Position numbers and translations under genes: made by a program | Shown here: one piece after another, positions 23,356 through 33,443 of the stretch | Position numbering within the stretch: the stretch's first letter is position 1 | Layout: every line of letters starts with the position of its first letter | Assembly: GCF_029962835.1 (NCBI RefSeq) | Contig: NC_080584.1 | Location: 84,410,862-84,474,861 of the forward strand | Reading direction: 5' to 3' | Length of the DNA: 64,000 bases | DNA from: Magnolia sinica | Taxonomy: Eukaryota; Streptophyta; Magnoliopsida; Magnoliales; Magnoliaceae | Notes under the pieces: model-generated | The model's database searches: none | The model's input: the letters and a program-made list of their open reading frames with translations, nothing else | Told to the model about the DNA's origin: nothing

Positions 23356-24166
23356 TCAGTGTCCTTCCTGTTCATTCAGGCTCTTCACGATGATGTCCGA
23401 GACATTTGTCACAAGGTCCGACCAATTCCTAAACACCCACAAAAACAAAGAGAAACATTTGAATGTTAGACAATGTATATATTTGTATTGGATGAGGCAT
23501 CATTTTGGGAGAAAACTCTCATTTTTCAAATTGGGGTCTGTCATTGTCGTGACACAATCATTTTGTAAGAAGAAATCCAATGAACGATAATAGCACTTTA
23601 GGTCCCACAAGAAATAAAAATTTTGAGTATTTTTATTTTAAGAATGTTTTATATGTGAAGAGATTACTATGATTTGTGAGATGAAGAAGTGAAAGAAACT
23701 TAAGTCGTTACCCGTTCTGAGAATCAAACACAAACCCAACTGTATACCTAGCTTCTTCCAGTGCCTTCCTAAACCTCACCAGCTCTTTGGGTGTGGACTT
23801 TTCATAGGCCATGATCTGAAGCTCTGATGGTTTGACGTCGCAGAAGATTGGAATGAGCTTCTTTTTCTGATCAACCAAAAGCGCCAACTCATGTAGGCAG
23901 AAATAAGAATCACAGTAACGAGGGGAGAAGACGACGACCCCAATCTTAGATTTCCGGATCGCTGAGCCAATGCTCTCGTATAACCTATCGCCAGGTTGCA
24001 TGCTTTTACTATCCAAGAAAGCATTGATGTTGAGTTGGGAGAGACGGTGGTAAAGCAATCCAGCAACAGTCTTCTTGGTGTCAACACCACGGTGGTTTAT
24101 AAAGACGTCGCAGGCTCGCCGAAGAGGTGATGAGATTTGGTGAGATAGAAACCTTGGCATGGACAT
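23356..24166 (-). CDS. TIR-only (TX-type) immune signalling protein, two exons, 175 aa
   Basis: Exon 1 (24166-23712) encodes a nearly complete TIR domain. CDVFINHRGVDT at residues 19-30 is the first strand and AA-loop; LDSKSMQPGD at 51-60 is the BB-loop region; SPRYCDSYFCLHEL at 81-94 holds the helix-C glutamate (E93) at the position of the NAD-hydrolysing Glu; PIFCDVKPSEL at 106-116 follows. GG|GTAACG at 23711 is the donor and GTGTTTAG at 23429-23436 the acceptor. Exon 2 (23428-23356) adds NWSDLVTNVSDIIVKSLNEQ and a stop, in frame. There is no NB-ARC or LRR after it. In known plant TIR-only proteins the domain hydrolyses NAD+ to make nucleotide signals for EDS1 complexes; that role is inferred here. 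The start Met gives an 18-residue leader before the domain. No breaks are seen. The clade resembles the short TIR proteins conserved beyond eudicots. Confidence 0.92.
23429..23711 (-). other. Intron of the TIR-only gene
   Basis: On the minus strand it starts GTAACG and ends GGGTGTTTAG, 283 bp, interrupting a Gly codon (phase 2). Without splicing the frame meets TAA at once after GGG, so the splice is needed for the last 23 residues. Confidence 0.85.
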
Positions 24167-24331
24167 TGTTTTGTAATACGTGGGGTTTTTTCCTTGTTTT
24201 TCCTTACTTGTTTGTGAGGAGGAAAGGTGTTTTGTAGTTTCTTTCCAATATAGAGGGTGGCCTTCTTTGTGAGGAGGAGATTGCTTTGTAGTTTTCTTTC
24301 GAATATGGAGGGTGACAAAATGTAGTTCTGG
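24167..24331 (-). other. 5' leader of the TIR-only gene with a two-copy tandem repeat
   Basis: The leader holds two adjacent ~50-bp near-copies on the plus strand, each TTGTGAGGAGG...TTTGTAGTTT.CTTTC.AATAT.GAGGGTG, at about 24209-24258 and 24268-24315. It is assumed to be transcribed because the TATA box lies just upstream. Confidence 0.55.
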
Positions 24332-24340
24332 TATTTATAT
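24331..24340 (-). promoter_or_regulatory. TATA box of the TIR-only gene
   Basis: On the minus strand the sequence is ATATAAATAC, a good plant TATA box, about 170 bp upstream of the start codon. This fits a leader of roughly 130-140 nt. Confidence 0.55.
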
Positions 24341-25683
24341 CCATATGTATTTAGAGAGAAAGAGACGTGCGTTTGTTCTTGCCTTGAATTTTAATAGAGA
24401 GAGAGAGAGAGGCTCGAATTTCAAGATTTCAAACCGTCATGAGGCGTATTTCGGTGGATGCCTGCAGAGAGAAGAGAGAGAAACATAAAATAAATAATTA
24501 AAATAAGAACATGTTTTGACCATCGAATGAAAGTTCTAAGCTAACGGAAACGCTTCAAACACGATGGAACGAATGAAATGCCAGGAATGTAGGGGGGGGG
24601 GGGGGGGGGGGTTTGACATGTGCAAAAAGCTCTGAAAGTGGCGCCTTTTCTCATGTCTACCTCTTCGTACGTTTTTCGTACTTTCCTCTCGTAGTGACGA
24701 GAATTTTCAACATCCACAGCCTCTCGACGACCCTCGATTTGGTGGGGCTTTGATTCCATTGCCTGGATTGGGCCTATCAACACGCATCCAACTGAGAAAG
24801 CGGATAGAAATGATGTGGGGGCTTTGTAGGTGGACCGACAAATAAATTATCTACGGCCCTTTCAGCCTTAAGAGTCTTCATTTTCAAATCTCAAAGAAGA
24901 CGAATACAGTCACAGCTTCTGAGTATCACTGGTGCGGCGAACGTTTCAACATTTTCCAATTTCTGGAAAGTCGGACGGAGACATTGAAATAGACACGTTC
25001 TGCTCCATTTAGCAGCTCTAATTAGTCACGTGGATATGTGGCACATGTGTGAGAGTCCATGTGACCACGTTGACACGTGTGAATGACGTGAATCTTGAAA
25101 GTTCCTGCACAGGCACCCAGAAATTGTACGGTTGGTGAAGCTTGATACGCAGGCACTCAGAAACTGTACAGTGGGGTGAAGTTTTCCTGATACTGAGGCA
25201 ACCTATGATGCTTGATACGCAGCCGCTCAGATATTGCACGACATGTTTGTTAACTCAAATTAAATTGACTAGACTGTGGAATTAATTAACCCGCCGCTTT
25301 CGCTAAGTGACGGTCGCAAAATTCAAATTGGTTGAATGATTCTTAACCTTTTATATTATGTACTAAAATGGAACTGTTTTATAAATTTTTATTTATCATC
25401 GTCCAATAAAAATCAATCAATTTGATGGCCAGGCAATCAAATAAGTTTCGGGTTCATCTTGCATTTATACTGCAAATATATATATATATATATATATATG
25501 GGAAAAGGTACTATACGCTCAACGTTTTATACCTTCTATAAGGTCCAATGTTGGCAGCACATTATTCATCGGATGGTAAAAGTTTTAAATAATGGGAAGA
25601 TGTTATAGGAAACTGAAGAAACATGGTGTGGATTAGATACTAAAATAGCTAAAAACGTTATTGAAGTGACATCACCAAGTTCC
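24341..25683. other. Upstream region of the TIR gene and intergenic DNA
   Basis: It contains a GA tract (24399-24412), a run of 20 G (24592-24611), and three degenerate copies of GATACGCAGGCACTCAGAAA around 25105-25235. No second gene is recognised. The first few hundred bases presumably include the TIR promoter. Confidence 0.45.
24592..24611. repeat. Homopolymer G20
   Basis: Twenty consecutive G. Such tracts are prone to length error in sequencing and can form G-quadruplexes. Confidence 0.95.
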
Positions 25684-26110
25684 GTGGGCCCCACCATAAT
25701 GTATGTTTTGTATCCACACCTTCCATCCATCTGGAGAGATCATTTTAGGGCAATATGCAAAGAATGAGTTAAATCCAAAACTCCAGTGGACCCAACATAG
25801 AAAACAGTGGGGATAGTGAGGCCCACCATTGAAAACTTCTAAAGGCTATGAAAGTTTAAGATCAAGCTGATATTTGTGTTTTCTCTTATTTCATGTCTTT
25901 TTTAACTTTTGAACAGGTTGGATTTCAAATAAACATTATAGTGGGCCTTGGGATAGTTTCAATGGTGAGAATCATTCTCCCCACTCTTTTCTGTGATGGG
26001 TTCACTACAGATTTTTATCTGCCTCATTCTTTGACTCATGCCCTAAAATGATATTTCAAAATGGATGGATGGTGTGGATACCACACATACATCATAGTGG
26101 GGCTCACAGA
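25684..26110 (+). repeat. Foldback repeat family, full-length copy
   Basis: GTGGGCCCCACCATAATGTA at the left mirrors ACATACATCATAGTGGGGCT at the right. AGATCATTTTAGGGCA mirrors TGCCCTAAAATGAT. It is one of the best-preserved copies and is followed within 150 bp by another. Confidence 0.88.
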
Positions 26111-26240
26111 ACTTGATGACGTAGCTTCACTAGCCAACTCGCTACTCAACTGTGCGTACATTTACTTTCAAATTAAAAGGGGAAGGGATTGGCTGGTGTA
26201 CCTCACCCTGTATTGACGTTAGCAAGTTTTTTTGGTCTAA

Positions 26241-26660
26241 TCATGAGGTATGTGTTATATATGTCCAAACCGTCCATCCATTTGATGAGCTCGTTTTAAG
26301 GCTTTGGACGAAAAATAAGATAGATCTAACTATCAATTGGACTACACTGCAAAAAGCAGTGTGAGATTGAATGTCTACCATTGAAACCCTTTTTGGGTCA
26401 CAGAAGTTCTAGATCAATATGAAAAAAAAATTCCTCTTCATTCAGGTCCTTTTGACCTTATGAACAAATTGGATAGAAAATAAACATTATTGTAGGCCGT
26501 ACAAAATTTTCAACGGTGAAAATCATTATCTCCGCTACTATTTGTGGTGTGGTCCAGATGATCTTTGGATATGATTCATTTTTTGAATAATGCTCTAAAA
26601 TGATCTCTTAAAATAGATGAACTATGTAGATATAATAAATACATCAATGTAGGCCATGTA
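26241..26660 (+). repeat. Foldback repeat family, full-length diverged copy
   Basis: Left TCATGAGGTATGTGTTATAT with CCGTCCATCCATTTGATGAG; right AAATACATCAATGTAGGCCA. The central TCTAGATCAATATGA and CCTTATGAACAAATTGGATA blocks are present. Confidence 0.75.
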
Positions 26661-26842
26661 ACTTTGATCTCCTTTAAACTGTTTGGAGCTGGAGGAGCGT
26701 CAGTGCTCGTCTTGCACGACACGTACCTACAACAACTATATGGCTAGTGTGAGATACACTAGTCAATCCCAATCCGCTTCCATTAGAACGCGGATTGCGT
26801 CCTACCACCTCCCGGATGGTAATCCGTCCGGGCAGGGCTCTT

Positions 26843-27290
26843 TGGGGCCCAACATGATGTGAGTGTTTTATATCCATACCGTTCAACGATTTTCTCAGAT
26901 CATTTTAATATATGAACCAAAAAATGAGGCAAGTCCAAGGCTTAAGTGGGCCACAAGGTGGGGATTGAACATCCACCATTAAAAACTTCTTACGAGCTGG
27001 AGAAGTTTGGGATCAAGTTGATATTTGTGTTTTCACTTCATCCACATCTACATGACCTTATGAATAGGTTGGATGGTAAAAATTCAATAACAACTTATTT
27101 TTCCCTACATAAACATTACAGTATGGGAGTTTGTAACGGTAGAAATTCAATGACAACTATTTTCCCATGGGGTGGTCCATCTGAGATTTAGATATAACTT
27201 ATTTTTAGTGTAGATTCCTTAAATTATATTTCAAAATGGATGGACGGCATTGATAGAAAATATACATCATGGTGGGGTCCACATAGCACG
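26843..27290 (+). repeat. Foldback repeat family, full-length copy
   Basis: Left TTTGGGGCCCAACATGATGT; right ATACATCATGGTGGGGTCCA. In the right half the phrase TAACGGTAGAAATTCAATGACAAC partly repeats TGGTAAAAATTCAATAACAAC, a short internal duplication that makes this copy slightly longer. Confidence 0.8.
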
Positions 27291-27441
27291 AGTTTTGTTT
27301 CTTCAGTTTTCCTAAAAAATCTACTATTGTTTAAAATTTTTACCACTAATAATGTGCTGCCAGCACTCGACCTTACGAAAGGTATAATATGGTCGAGCGT
27401 ATGGTACATTACGAAAGGTATGATACAGTCGACCTTACGAA

Positions 27442-27443
<2 letters not shown>

Positions 27444-27489
<46 letters not shown>
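27444..27489. repeat. (GT)n microsatellite
   Basis: About 46 bp of GT. It is preceded by three copies of the word TTACGAAAGGTATRATA in 27372-27445, two of them introduced by TCGACC. Confidence 0.96.
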
Positions 27490-27491
<2 letters not shown>

Positions 27492-27518
27492 GGGGTAGTC
27501 GACCGCATGAGGTTAAAC

Positions 27519-27970
27519 CATGTGGGCCCCACCGTGCTATGTGTCGAATATCAACATTTTGCATTTGATGGGTACTCTTTAGATTATGAGATATATCAAG
27601 AATCAGACATATAAGGAACTCAAGTGGGGCATACTATCTAAAACCAGGCAAAGACATGCTTAAAACTCATAAAAATACTTGGTGGGGCTCACTTGAGTTT
27701 TGGATGCAGTTGAAACTTGGTCTAACCCCTCATCCAAGTAGGAAACACAAAATGGACGGTCTAGATTTGTGAACCACATCTTAGTGGGCCCAATAAATGA
27801 TTATGAATGTTTTAATGGGAGAATAACCCCTTTCTCAACTGTTGTATATGGTGTGGCCCACCTAAGTCATGGATTAAATTAATTTTAAGCCCGTGGCCCA
27901 CCATAGAATAGTGCATTTGACTGATGAGGTAGATCGATGTTCGACACACATTACAGTAGGGCCCACATGG
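27519..27970 (+). repeat. GGGCCC-ended inverted-repeat element, variant family
   Basis: The ends CATGTGGGCCCCACCGTGCT (left) and CATTACAGTAGGGCCCACAT (right) are imperfect inverse copies, with GTGTCGAATATCAAC opposite GTTCGACAC. The interior differs from the main foldback family (CAAGTGGGGCATACTATCTA, AGTTTTGGATGCAGTTGAAA), so I treat it as a sister family. Confidence 0.65.
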
Positions 27971-28044
27971 CTTGACCTCTTCCATGAAGTCAACCTCATG
28001 ATAGCATTTCTAAAGTTCCCATCAGGTTTACCTCACAGTACCAT

Positions 28045-28049
<5 letters not shown>

Positions 28050-28084
<35 letters not shown>
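28050..28084. repeat. (AT)n microsatellite
   Basis: A pure AT tract of about 35 bp. Confidence 0.95.
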
Positions 28085-28086
<2 letters not shown>

Positions 28087-28189
28087 AGCCAGTGGCAGCG
28101 CTAGGTGACTGGGGCAGTGTCATTAGTCCTTTTGCCACTTTATGCAAGTCAGATTTTTGAGACAATCCTTGGTTAGAGCGAGCCGGCTA

Positions 28190-28561
28190 TATGGGTGGTA
28201 TATATATATTGGCCATGGGGTTTGTGCTGTCCATGCCAACTTATTTAATGAATTGAGTTCAAAAAATGAAGCACTTGCCAATCTCATGTAGACCACAGAC
28301 TTAGCAATAATGACTAATTAAAAACTTGTGGACTATAAAAGTTTTGGATCAAGTTAATATTTTTGTTTTTCTTTCATTAATTAAGTCGAGTAACCTTATC
28401 AACTTTGATGAGAAATAAAAGTTAAAATGAGCAGTAGAAAATCTTTACCGTTGTGTGGTCCACTTGAGACTTGTATCTACTTCATTTTTATTTATTTATT
28501 TATTTTTTGCTCGTGTCTTGTAAAAACTGATGGACACACACATCAAGGTAGGCCCCACAGT
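28190..28561 (+). repeat. Foldback repeat family, degenerate copy
   Basis: It retains AAAAAATGAAGCACTTGCCAATCTC, GTTTTGGATCAAGTTAATAT, CCTTATCAAC, TGTGGTCCACTTGAGACTTG and the right end CACATCAAGGTAGGCCCCAC. The left end is hard to define. Confidence 0.6.
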
Positions 28562-28947
28562 CAGGGCACCAACCACCGACAACGGTGGCTCCGGGGTCCT
28601 AACCAAGTCGCGCCCCTCATGGTACATCTAGGTGGGGCCCGTGATTTGGATGGATGAGTTTGCGTGTTTTGTACGCCGCGTGGACAACTTCATAGCACCT
28701 CCATATAAGACAAAAGTATTGCCTGCCTGTCCCCTGCGAGTTTGATTCTCTTATATTGCGATTACGAATCGGTATTGTGTCTCCATCCATTGAGGCCACA
28801 TGCGGAGATGATCAGATGATCGGAACCATTCCGTCCATTGATTTGTAGATTAAATTGTGTGATGATGAAAATTTTCATTTGTACAGGGTTAATTGTGAGA
28901 AGGACAGATGAGTATTAGTTCCTCAGGTTAGCCCATCTCAGGTAACA
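28562..28947. other. Intergenic DNA left of the nested retrotransposon stack
   Basis: No gene or complete repeat is recognised. GGTGGGGCCCGTGATTTGGA at 28631 is a host-wide repeat phrase. Confidence 0.4.
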
Positions 28948-29595
28948 TGATGTAGAGCAGGTCGAGTACAATTTCGTAGCCAGGATGGAACAGAAGTTAA
29001 TGACCGAAGCGCTCCAAACCATTAGACTTTAAATCTCGCCCTATTTTGTAATTTAAAATGAGTCATTGGATGTAACATATATGATTTTGGGTAGGATAAG
29101 CTACTTTAGCCAATTGTGAGGTTGCCCATGCTGAATTTGTGAGATTCCACCATATCTACGGTCGAATTCCATATTTATTTCAAATTTAACTATTTTTAGT
29201 AGTTTGATTATAACTCTTCTTCCATTGGGCTTTAAGAGTTGTGTTCAACATGAAAAGTGTTTAGAAAAATTAGAAGAATAACGTGATTAAGATACATAGG
29301 ACACTTACTATAAATACAAATTTACTATTTATAGTAAGTTACGAATTGTAAGGAGTTTTAGTTATATTGTAATTCCTAAACTTCTTCCAAGAGTCTTAGT
29401 ATTCCTATTTAAAGGGTTGTAGGCTCGTTTATGAATGATCAGCAAATTTCTTTCACATATTTTTAAAAAATTTCTATTTCTTTTCCTCGTAGATTCGAGA
29501 AGTCTCTGTGAGGAGTCCAGAGAAACTCCGTGGATTCGAAGTAGTTATCCTTGAGGAATACGGTGATTGACCACATCAAGTTCATCCCTGCGTCA
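28948..29595 (+). repeat. 5' LTR of the outer Ty3/gypsy element
   Basis: A 648-bp LTR, TGATGTAGAG...CCTGCGTCA. It contains an AGTATTCCTATTTAAAGGG TATA-like block (about 29398-29415) that the shorter 3' LTR lacks. It is followed after two bases by the primer binding site. Confidence 0.88.
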
Positions 29596-29597
29596 AT

Positions 29598-29613
29598 TGG
29601 TATCAAAGCAAGG
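29598..29613 (+). promoter_or_regulatory. Primer binding site (tRNA-Met type)
   Basis: TGGTATCAAAGCAAGG differs from the usual initiator-Met site TGGTATCAGAGC at one base in the first twelve. Confidence 0.8.
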
Positions 29614-29629
29614 ACTCTCTTCCAGCTGA

Positions 29630-30467
29630 TGGCAAATAACGATGGTATGAATCTAAATCCTGTGGACAACGATACAAGGATTCATTATCTTTCGAAAAGA
29701 TGGAAGCTTTTCACCGAGAGAGTCAATTGACCATGGAATGGCTGCAGGCAACCCTTAACTGTCTTGTGGATGCGTTACTTCTGTCCCGAGCCATATGCAA
29801 TGCTCCACCGCCTGTGGCTGTTGTGTGGTACAACCTTAATTTCTGTAGAGCACTACCAGTGATAAATTATAGGGCTACAATAGATGATTCAAGTTTTAGC
29901 GACGAGAACCTTAATGAAGGCTTTGCCCAACGACCAATCCATATATGTGATCATCTAGATCGTGCTGAAAGAGTCTATCGAGGTAAGGCTGAACTTCCTA
30001 GTTTTAACGGTTTATTACGCATAGAACATTTCATCGACTGGCTAGCCGAAGTAAAACAATATTTTGATTATATAGACGTGCCAAAGTATGAAAAGGTGAA
30101 ATTACTAGCATTTAAATTAAAATATGGTGCTTCTGCATGGTATGATCAATTATAACTCTCACGTGCCCGACAAAATAAGGCGCCCATCTCATCATGGTCA
30201 CGGATGAGATGCTTTCTTCGATCATGATTCATTCTTAGTGATTACGAGCATGTACTACTCCAATAATACCAAAAATGCCAATAGGGGAATCAAACAGTCA
30301 CCGACTACACCGAAGAATTCCAGTGGTTGGCAACGCGAAACGACCTGTCAAAAATTAAATCACAGAAGGTAGTATGATTTATAGGTGAGTTACGTTGACA
30401 ATTCAAGACCAAGTTCAGATGTACCCAGTCAGGACCGTAGATGAAACATTTCAATTGGCAGGTAGGG
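29630..30467 (+). pseudogene. gag of the outer Ty3/gypsy element, first part
   Basis: The reading starts at ATGGCAAATAACGATGG (29629), shifts frame, and at 29940-30155 gives the retrotransposon gag domain: IEHFIDWLAEVKQYFDYIDV and VKLLAFKLKYGASAWYDQL. The frame is then lost; QTVTDYTEEFQWLATRNDL and MKHFNWQ follow in other frames. The solo LTR inserted at 30468 interrupts it, and gag resumes at 32550. Confidence 0.75.
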
Positions 30468-32544
30468 TGTTGAGGGTCAAATATTGCATATTAGACCCCA
30501 GTTATTACTTAGTTTTATGCACATGATAATGCTTAATGTTCTATTTTAATCATGTTTGTGTTGCAAGGTTAATTCAAGAGCTTGGATTGAAAAGGATGCT
30601 AAGAGCATGGATTTAACGCTCAAGAATCATCAAAGCCAATGGACAGATCAACCAATCAGCCATTAATCACTGATTTGGGGCCCACCTGATATCTGGATAT
30701 GCTTCAATTTTGGTCTCAACCCCTCAAATTAGGCGAAGAAACAAATGAGCAGTGTAGATTTCTCGCAGGCATCACAAGTGGACCCCACTTACAGTGCACG
30801 CACACCAGCAACCAAGCACCAGCTGCGCACCAGATGTGGAGACGGGTCAAAAGCCGTTTGACCCGACTCCTATTCAAATTAAGAGAGAAATCTCTCTCCG
30901 TTTCGCGTTTGCGCACAACATACGGACAACATCTACTTGAAGGATGTGGGTCACCATCATTATCCGATAGGATGATCCAGACCGTTCATCAAGATCGGGG
31001 GCCACTTCTGACCCGACCCTAGGTTCGTTTACGTGGGACACTACACGTAGATGCACAAATTTCTCAGCAGAAAGGTCTCTGCGTTGACAAACAAAATTCG
31101 TTTGCAAGAATGTGGAGTGGGCCACACATGGAGAAAGATTAGCAAAAAAAATTAGAAAGTCTGGTTTAACACAAGAATGTGGAATCCCAAAATCAGTGGG
31201 ATTTCCCATCACGCACGCGAACGGACAACTCCTCCATTGCGAATTGTTGTGGTCCACCCCTGTGATCGGACAGGATAATTCGATCCGTCTATTATGTTCA
31301 GAGGATGAGTTCAGCCCAACCTAGCTTGTTTCACACCCAGGAAACACCTCACGCGCACACAAATCGGTCTGCAACTGGACCAGTCCCAAGGCCTTTTACG
31401 CACTCCCGTTCCTACGCCCACGCATGCAAATCGATCACATTTAGGGACTTAATGGGGTCCACTACTGAGAGAATGGAGAGAATCTAAACCGTTCATCGGA
31501 TACAATGGCTAAAACTAAACCAATTGTAGAAGAAATCTCGTTCGAAGATAACTAGTGCACCACTCGCAGGTCTTCTATATTTGGTCACCACAGTGCAAAG
31601 CATTGCGAAACAGAGTCCGCTGCGTAAAACTTCAACCAACCTGTTGGCCGCACACCTATAAGAGAGCCGAGACGAGAACGTAAGGAGGGAAGAAAGGGGG
31701 AGCAGAGAGCAAGCGTGGAAAGACCATCTTCAAGAGTTTTCTTTTTTCCTTTCCTTAATTATTCTTTTATTATGATTTTCTTAAAGAGATTCTAGTTCAT
31801 TCATGGCTATGGTTGGGTAAACCTCTTAGCTAGGGCTAAGAGGTGAAGTTTGTAGTGTGATGGGATGTTTTCTATTGTTTGATTCATGTTTATATTGAAC
31901 TCTCTTTGATACTGGTTTGATTATAAGGAATACTTTTAGTTTTTAATGATTTGTTGTGACTTAAATTACAATGGATCTGCGATAGCTTTGAGTATGTTCT
32001 TTTCATTATTGAGATTGTGATTTTAGGAAATCCTGTTATTCACCATCGTCCCCTGAGCATAGTTGGATGATGGAATTCTCCCTAACTCTCACAATTCTCT
32101 CAGATTGGTTGTGGATTGGTAAATTCTATTGTTTGTTTTGTCTCATGGGCATGGTTTTGTGATGGAATCAATTCTAGTTCTCATACCTCTCATCCATTGA
32201 AAACTAGGTCAAAGGAAGTTCTGATTTGATTTTCTGAGAGATATCTTCCAATTTGATAGGATAGGACTCCGATTTCAATCGTGTGACTTGAATTAAGCAT
32301 AGATCTCCCTAATCTTTATAAGTGGATCCTTGGAAACCCTAGTTTTCCACCTTTGAAGTTTTTAAGTTTTTCATTAAGTTTTTCACCATTATTTTCCCAC
32401 TAATTCCAAATTTAGGTTTTCATTTTCTTCTAGTTCTAATTCTAGTTGCTCTCAAAAAACATACGAGATTAGTCCCTGTGGATTCGACCTCGGTCTTACC
32501 GAGATTATTACTATATTGCGACCCTACACTTGGAGTTGTGAACA
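30468..32544 (+). mobile_element. Solo LTR (2.08 kb) inserted in gag, with TAGGG target duplication
   Basis: It starts TGTTGAGGGTCAAATATTGC and ends TTGGAGTTGTGAACA, flanked on both sides by TAGGG (30463-30467 and 32545-32549). Removing it rejoins the gag text of the outer element (CAATTGGCAGGTAGGG + CAGATACGC). It resembles the Athila-like LTRs at 33444 and 43152 in its first ~130 bases and general layout but is clearly diverged. No internal region remains, as expected after LTR-LTR recombination. Confidence 0.88.
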
Positions 32545-32549
32545 TAGGG

Positions 32550-33438
32550 CAGATACGCAACTTGCAAGAGCTTATGTTTGGCTTATCCCTCAACTCAACT
32601 CCCCATGATGGGTCCCACATAGGATTCAGTGCTGGTATGAGGAAAAGAACCAGTAGGAGAACGTCCTCAACTTCCTGCAACTACAAACCGTGATATGGGA
32701 AGCGGCTCATCTGGGCCTTAATAGGTAGCACCCATAAGATCGGGCCCGAGTAGGATTCCAAATCTTTATGCTCGGCCAAGGTCAAACAATTGTTACCAAT
32801 ATAGCCAATTGAGTCACTAATCAAACATATGTCCTTACCATCCCGCATCACACTTAACCATAAATAAAGGGGGCACTGAAGGTAAGGCCGTAAAAGAAGA
32901 CCCTGTCTTTAATGACCATGAACAAGCCACTGAGGAATGAGTAGATGGTGATGAATAGACAAACGAAGATCATAACGAATCTCTAGTTGTGAGGCGATTA
33001 CTGTGCACCCCATGAAAGGAATTACATTCACAATGACACAATATATTTTATACGTGGTGCACCATCAATGGCAAAGTCTGTGATGTAATCATAAACAGTG
33101 GTGGCAATTTAAACATCGTTTCAAGAGTAATGGTGGACAAATTGCAGGTACCAACGACAAAACATCTTTCCTCGTACTCAATTGGCTGGATAAAAAAGGT
33201 GAGCAAGACCAAGGTAACTGAACAATGCACTATCTTATTTTCAATTGGCAAAATTTGTAAAGATTAAATACTTCGTGACATAATTGGTATGGAAACATAT
33301 CATATGTTATTCGATCAACCATGGCAGCCGGACCATGATGCGACCCACCGAGGATGAGACAATGTTAAAGTCTTCGTAAAGGGGGTTCCCTCCTAACCAT
33401 TTGAGATTTCATGAAGGAATTCAAGGAAACTAGCGAGG
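32550..33438 (+). pseudogene. Outer Ty3/gypsy element: end of gag and start of pol (protease region)
   Basis: Decayed frames give GMRKRTSRRTSSTSCNYKP (end of gag, 32634-32692). The zinc-finger segment near 32770-32830 has lost its cysteines. The protease-side text follows: VDKLQVPTTKHLSSYSIGWI at 33132-33190, then FDQPWQPDHDATHRG near 33310-33355. Several stops interrupt it. The Athila-like insertion at 33444 splits the next codons, and the text resumes at 45380 (EVY|AVLVKGEELE). Confidence 0.75.
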
Positions 33439-33443
33439 TATAT

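Noticed and set aside
29598..29613. tRNA gene fragment
   Set aside because: TGGTATCAAAGC and the similar words at 11871 and 53815 lie directly after LTR ends, so they are primer binding sites.
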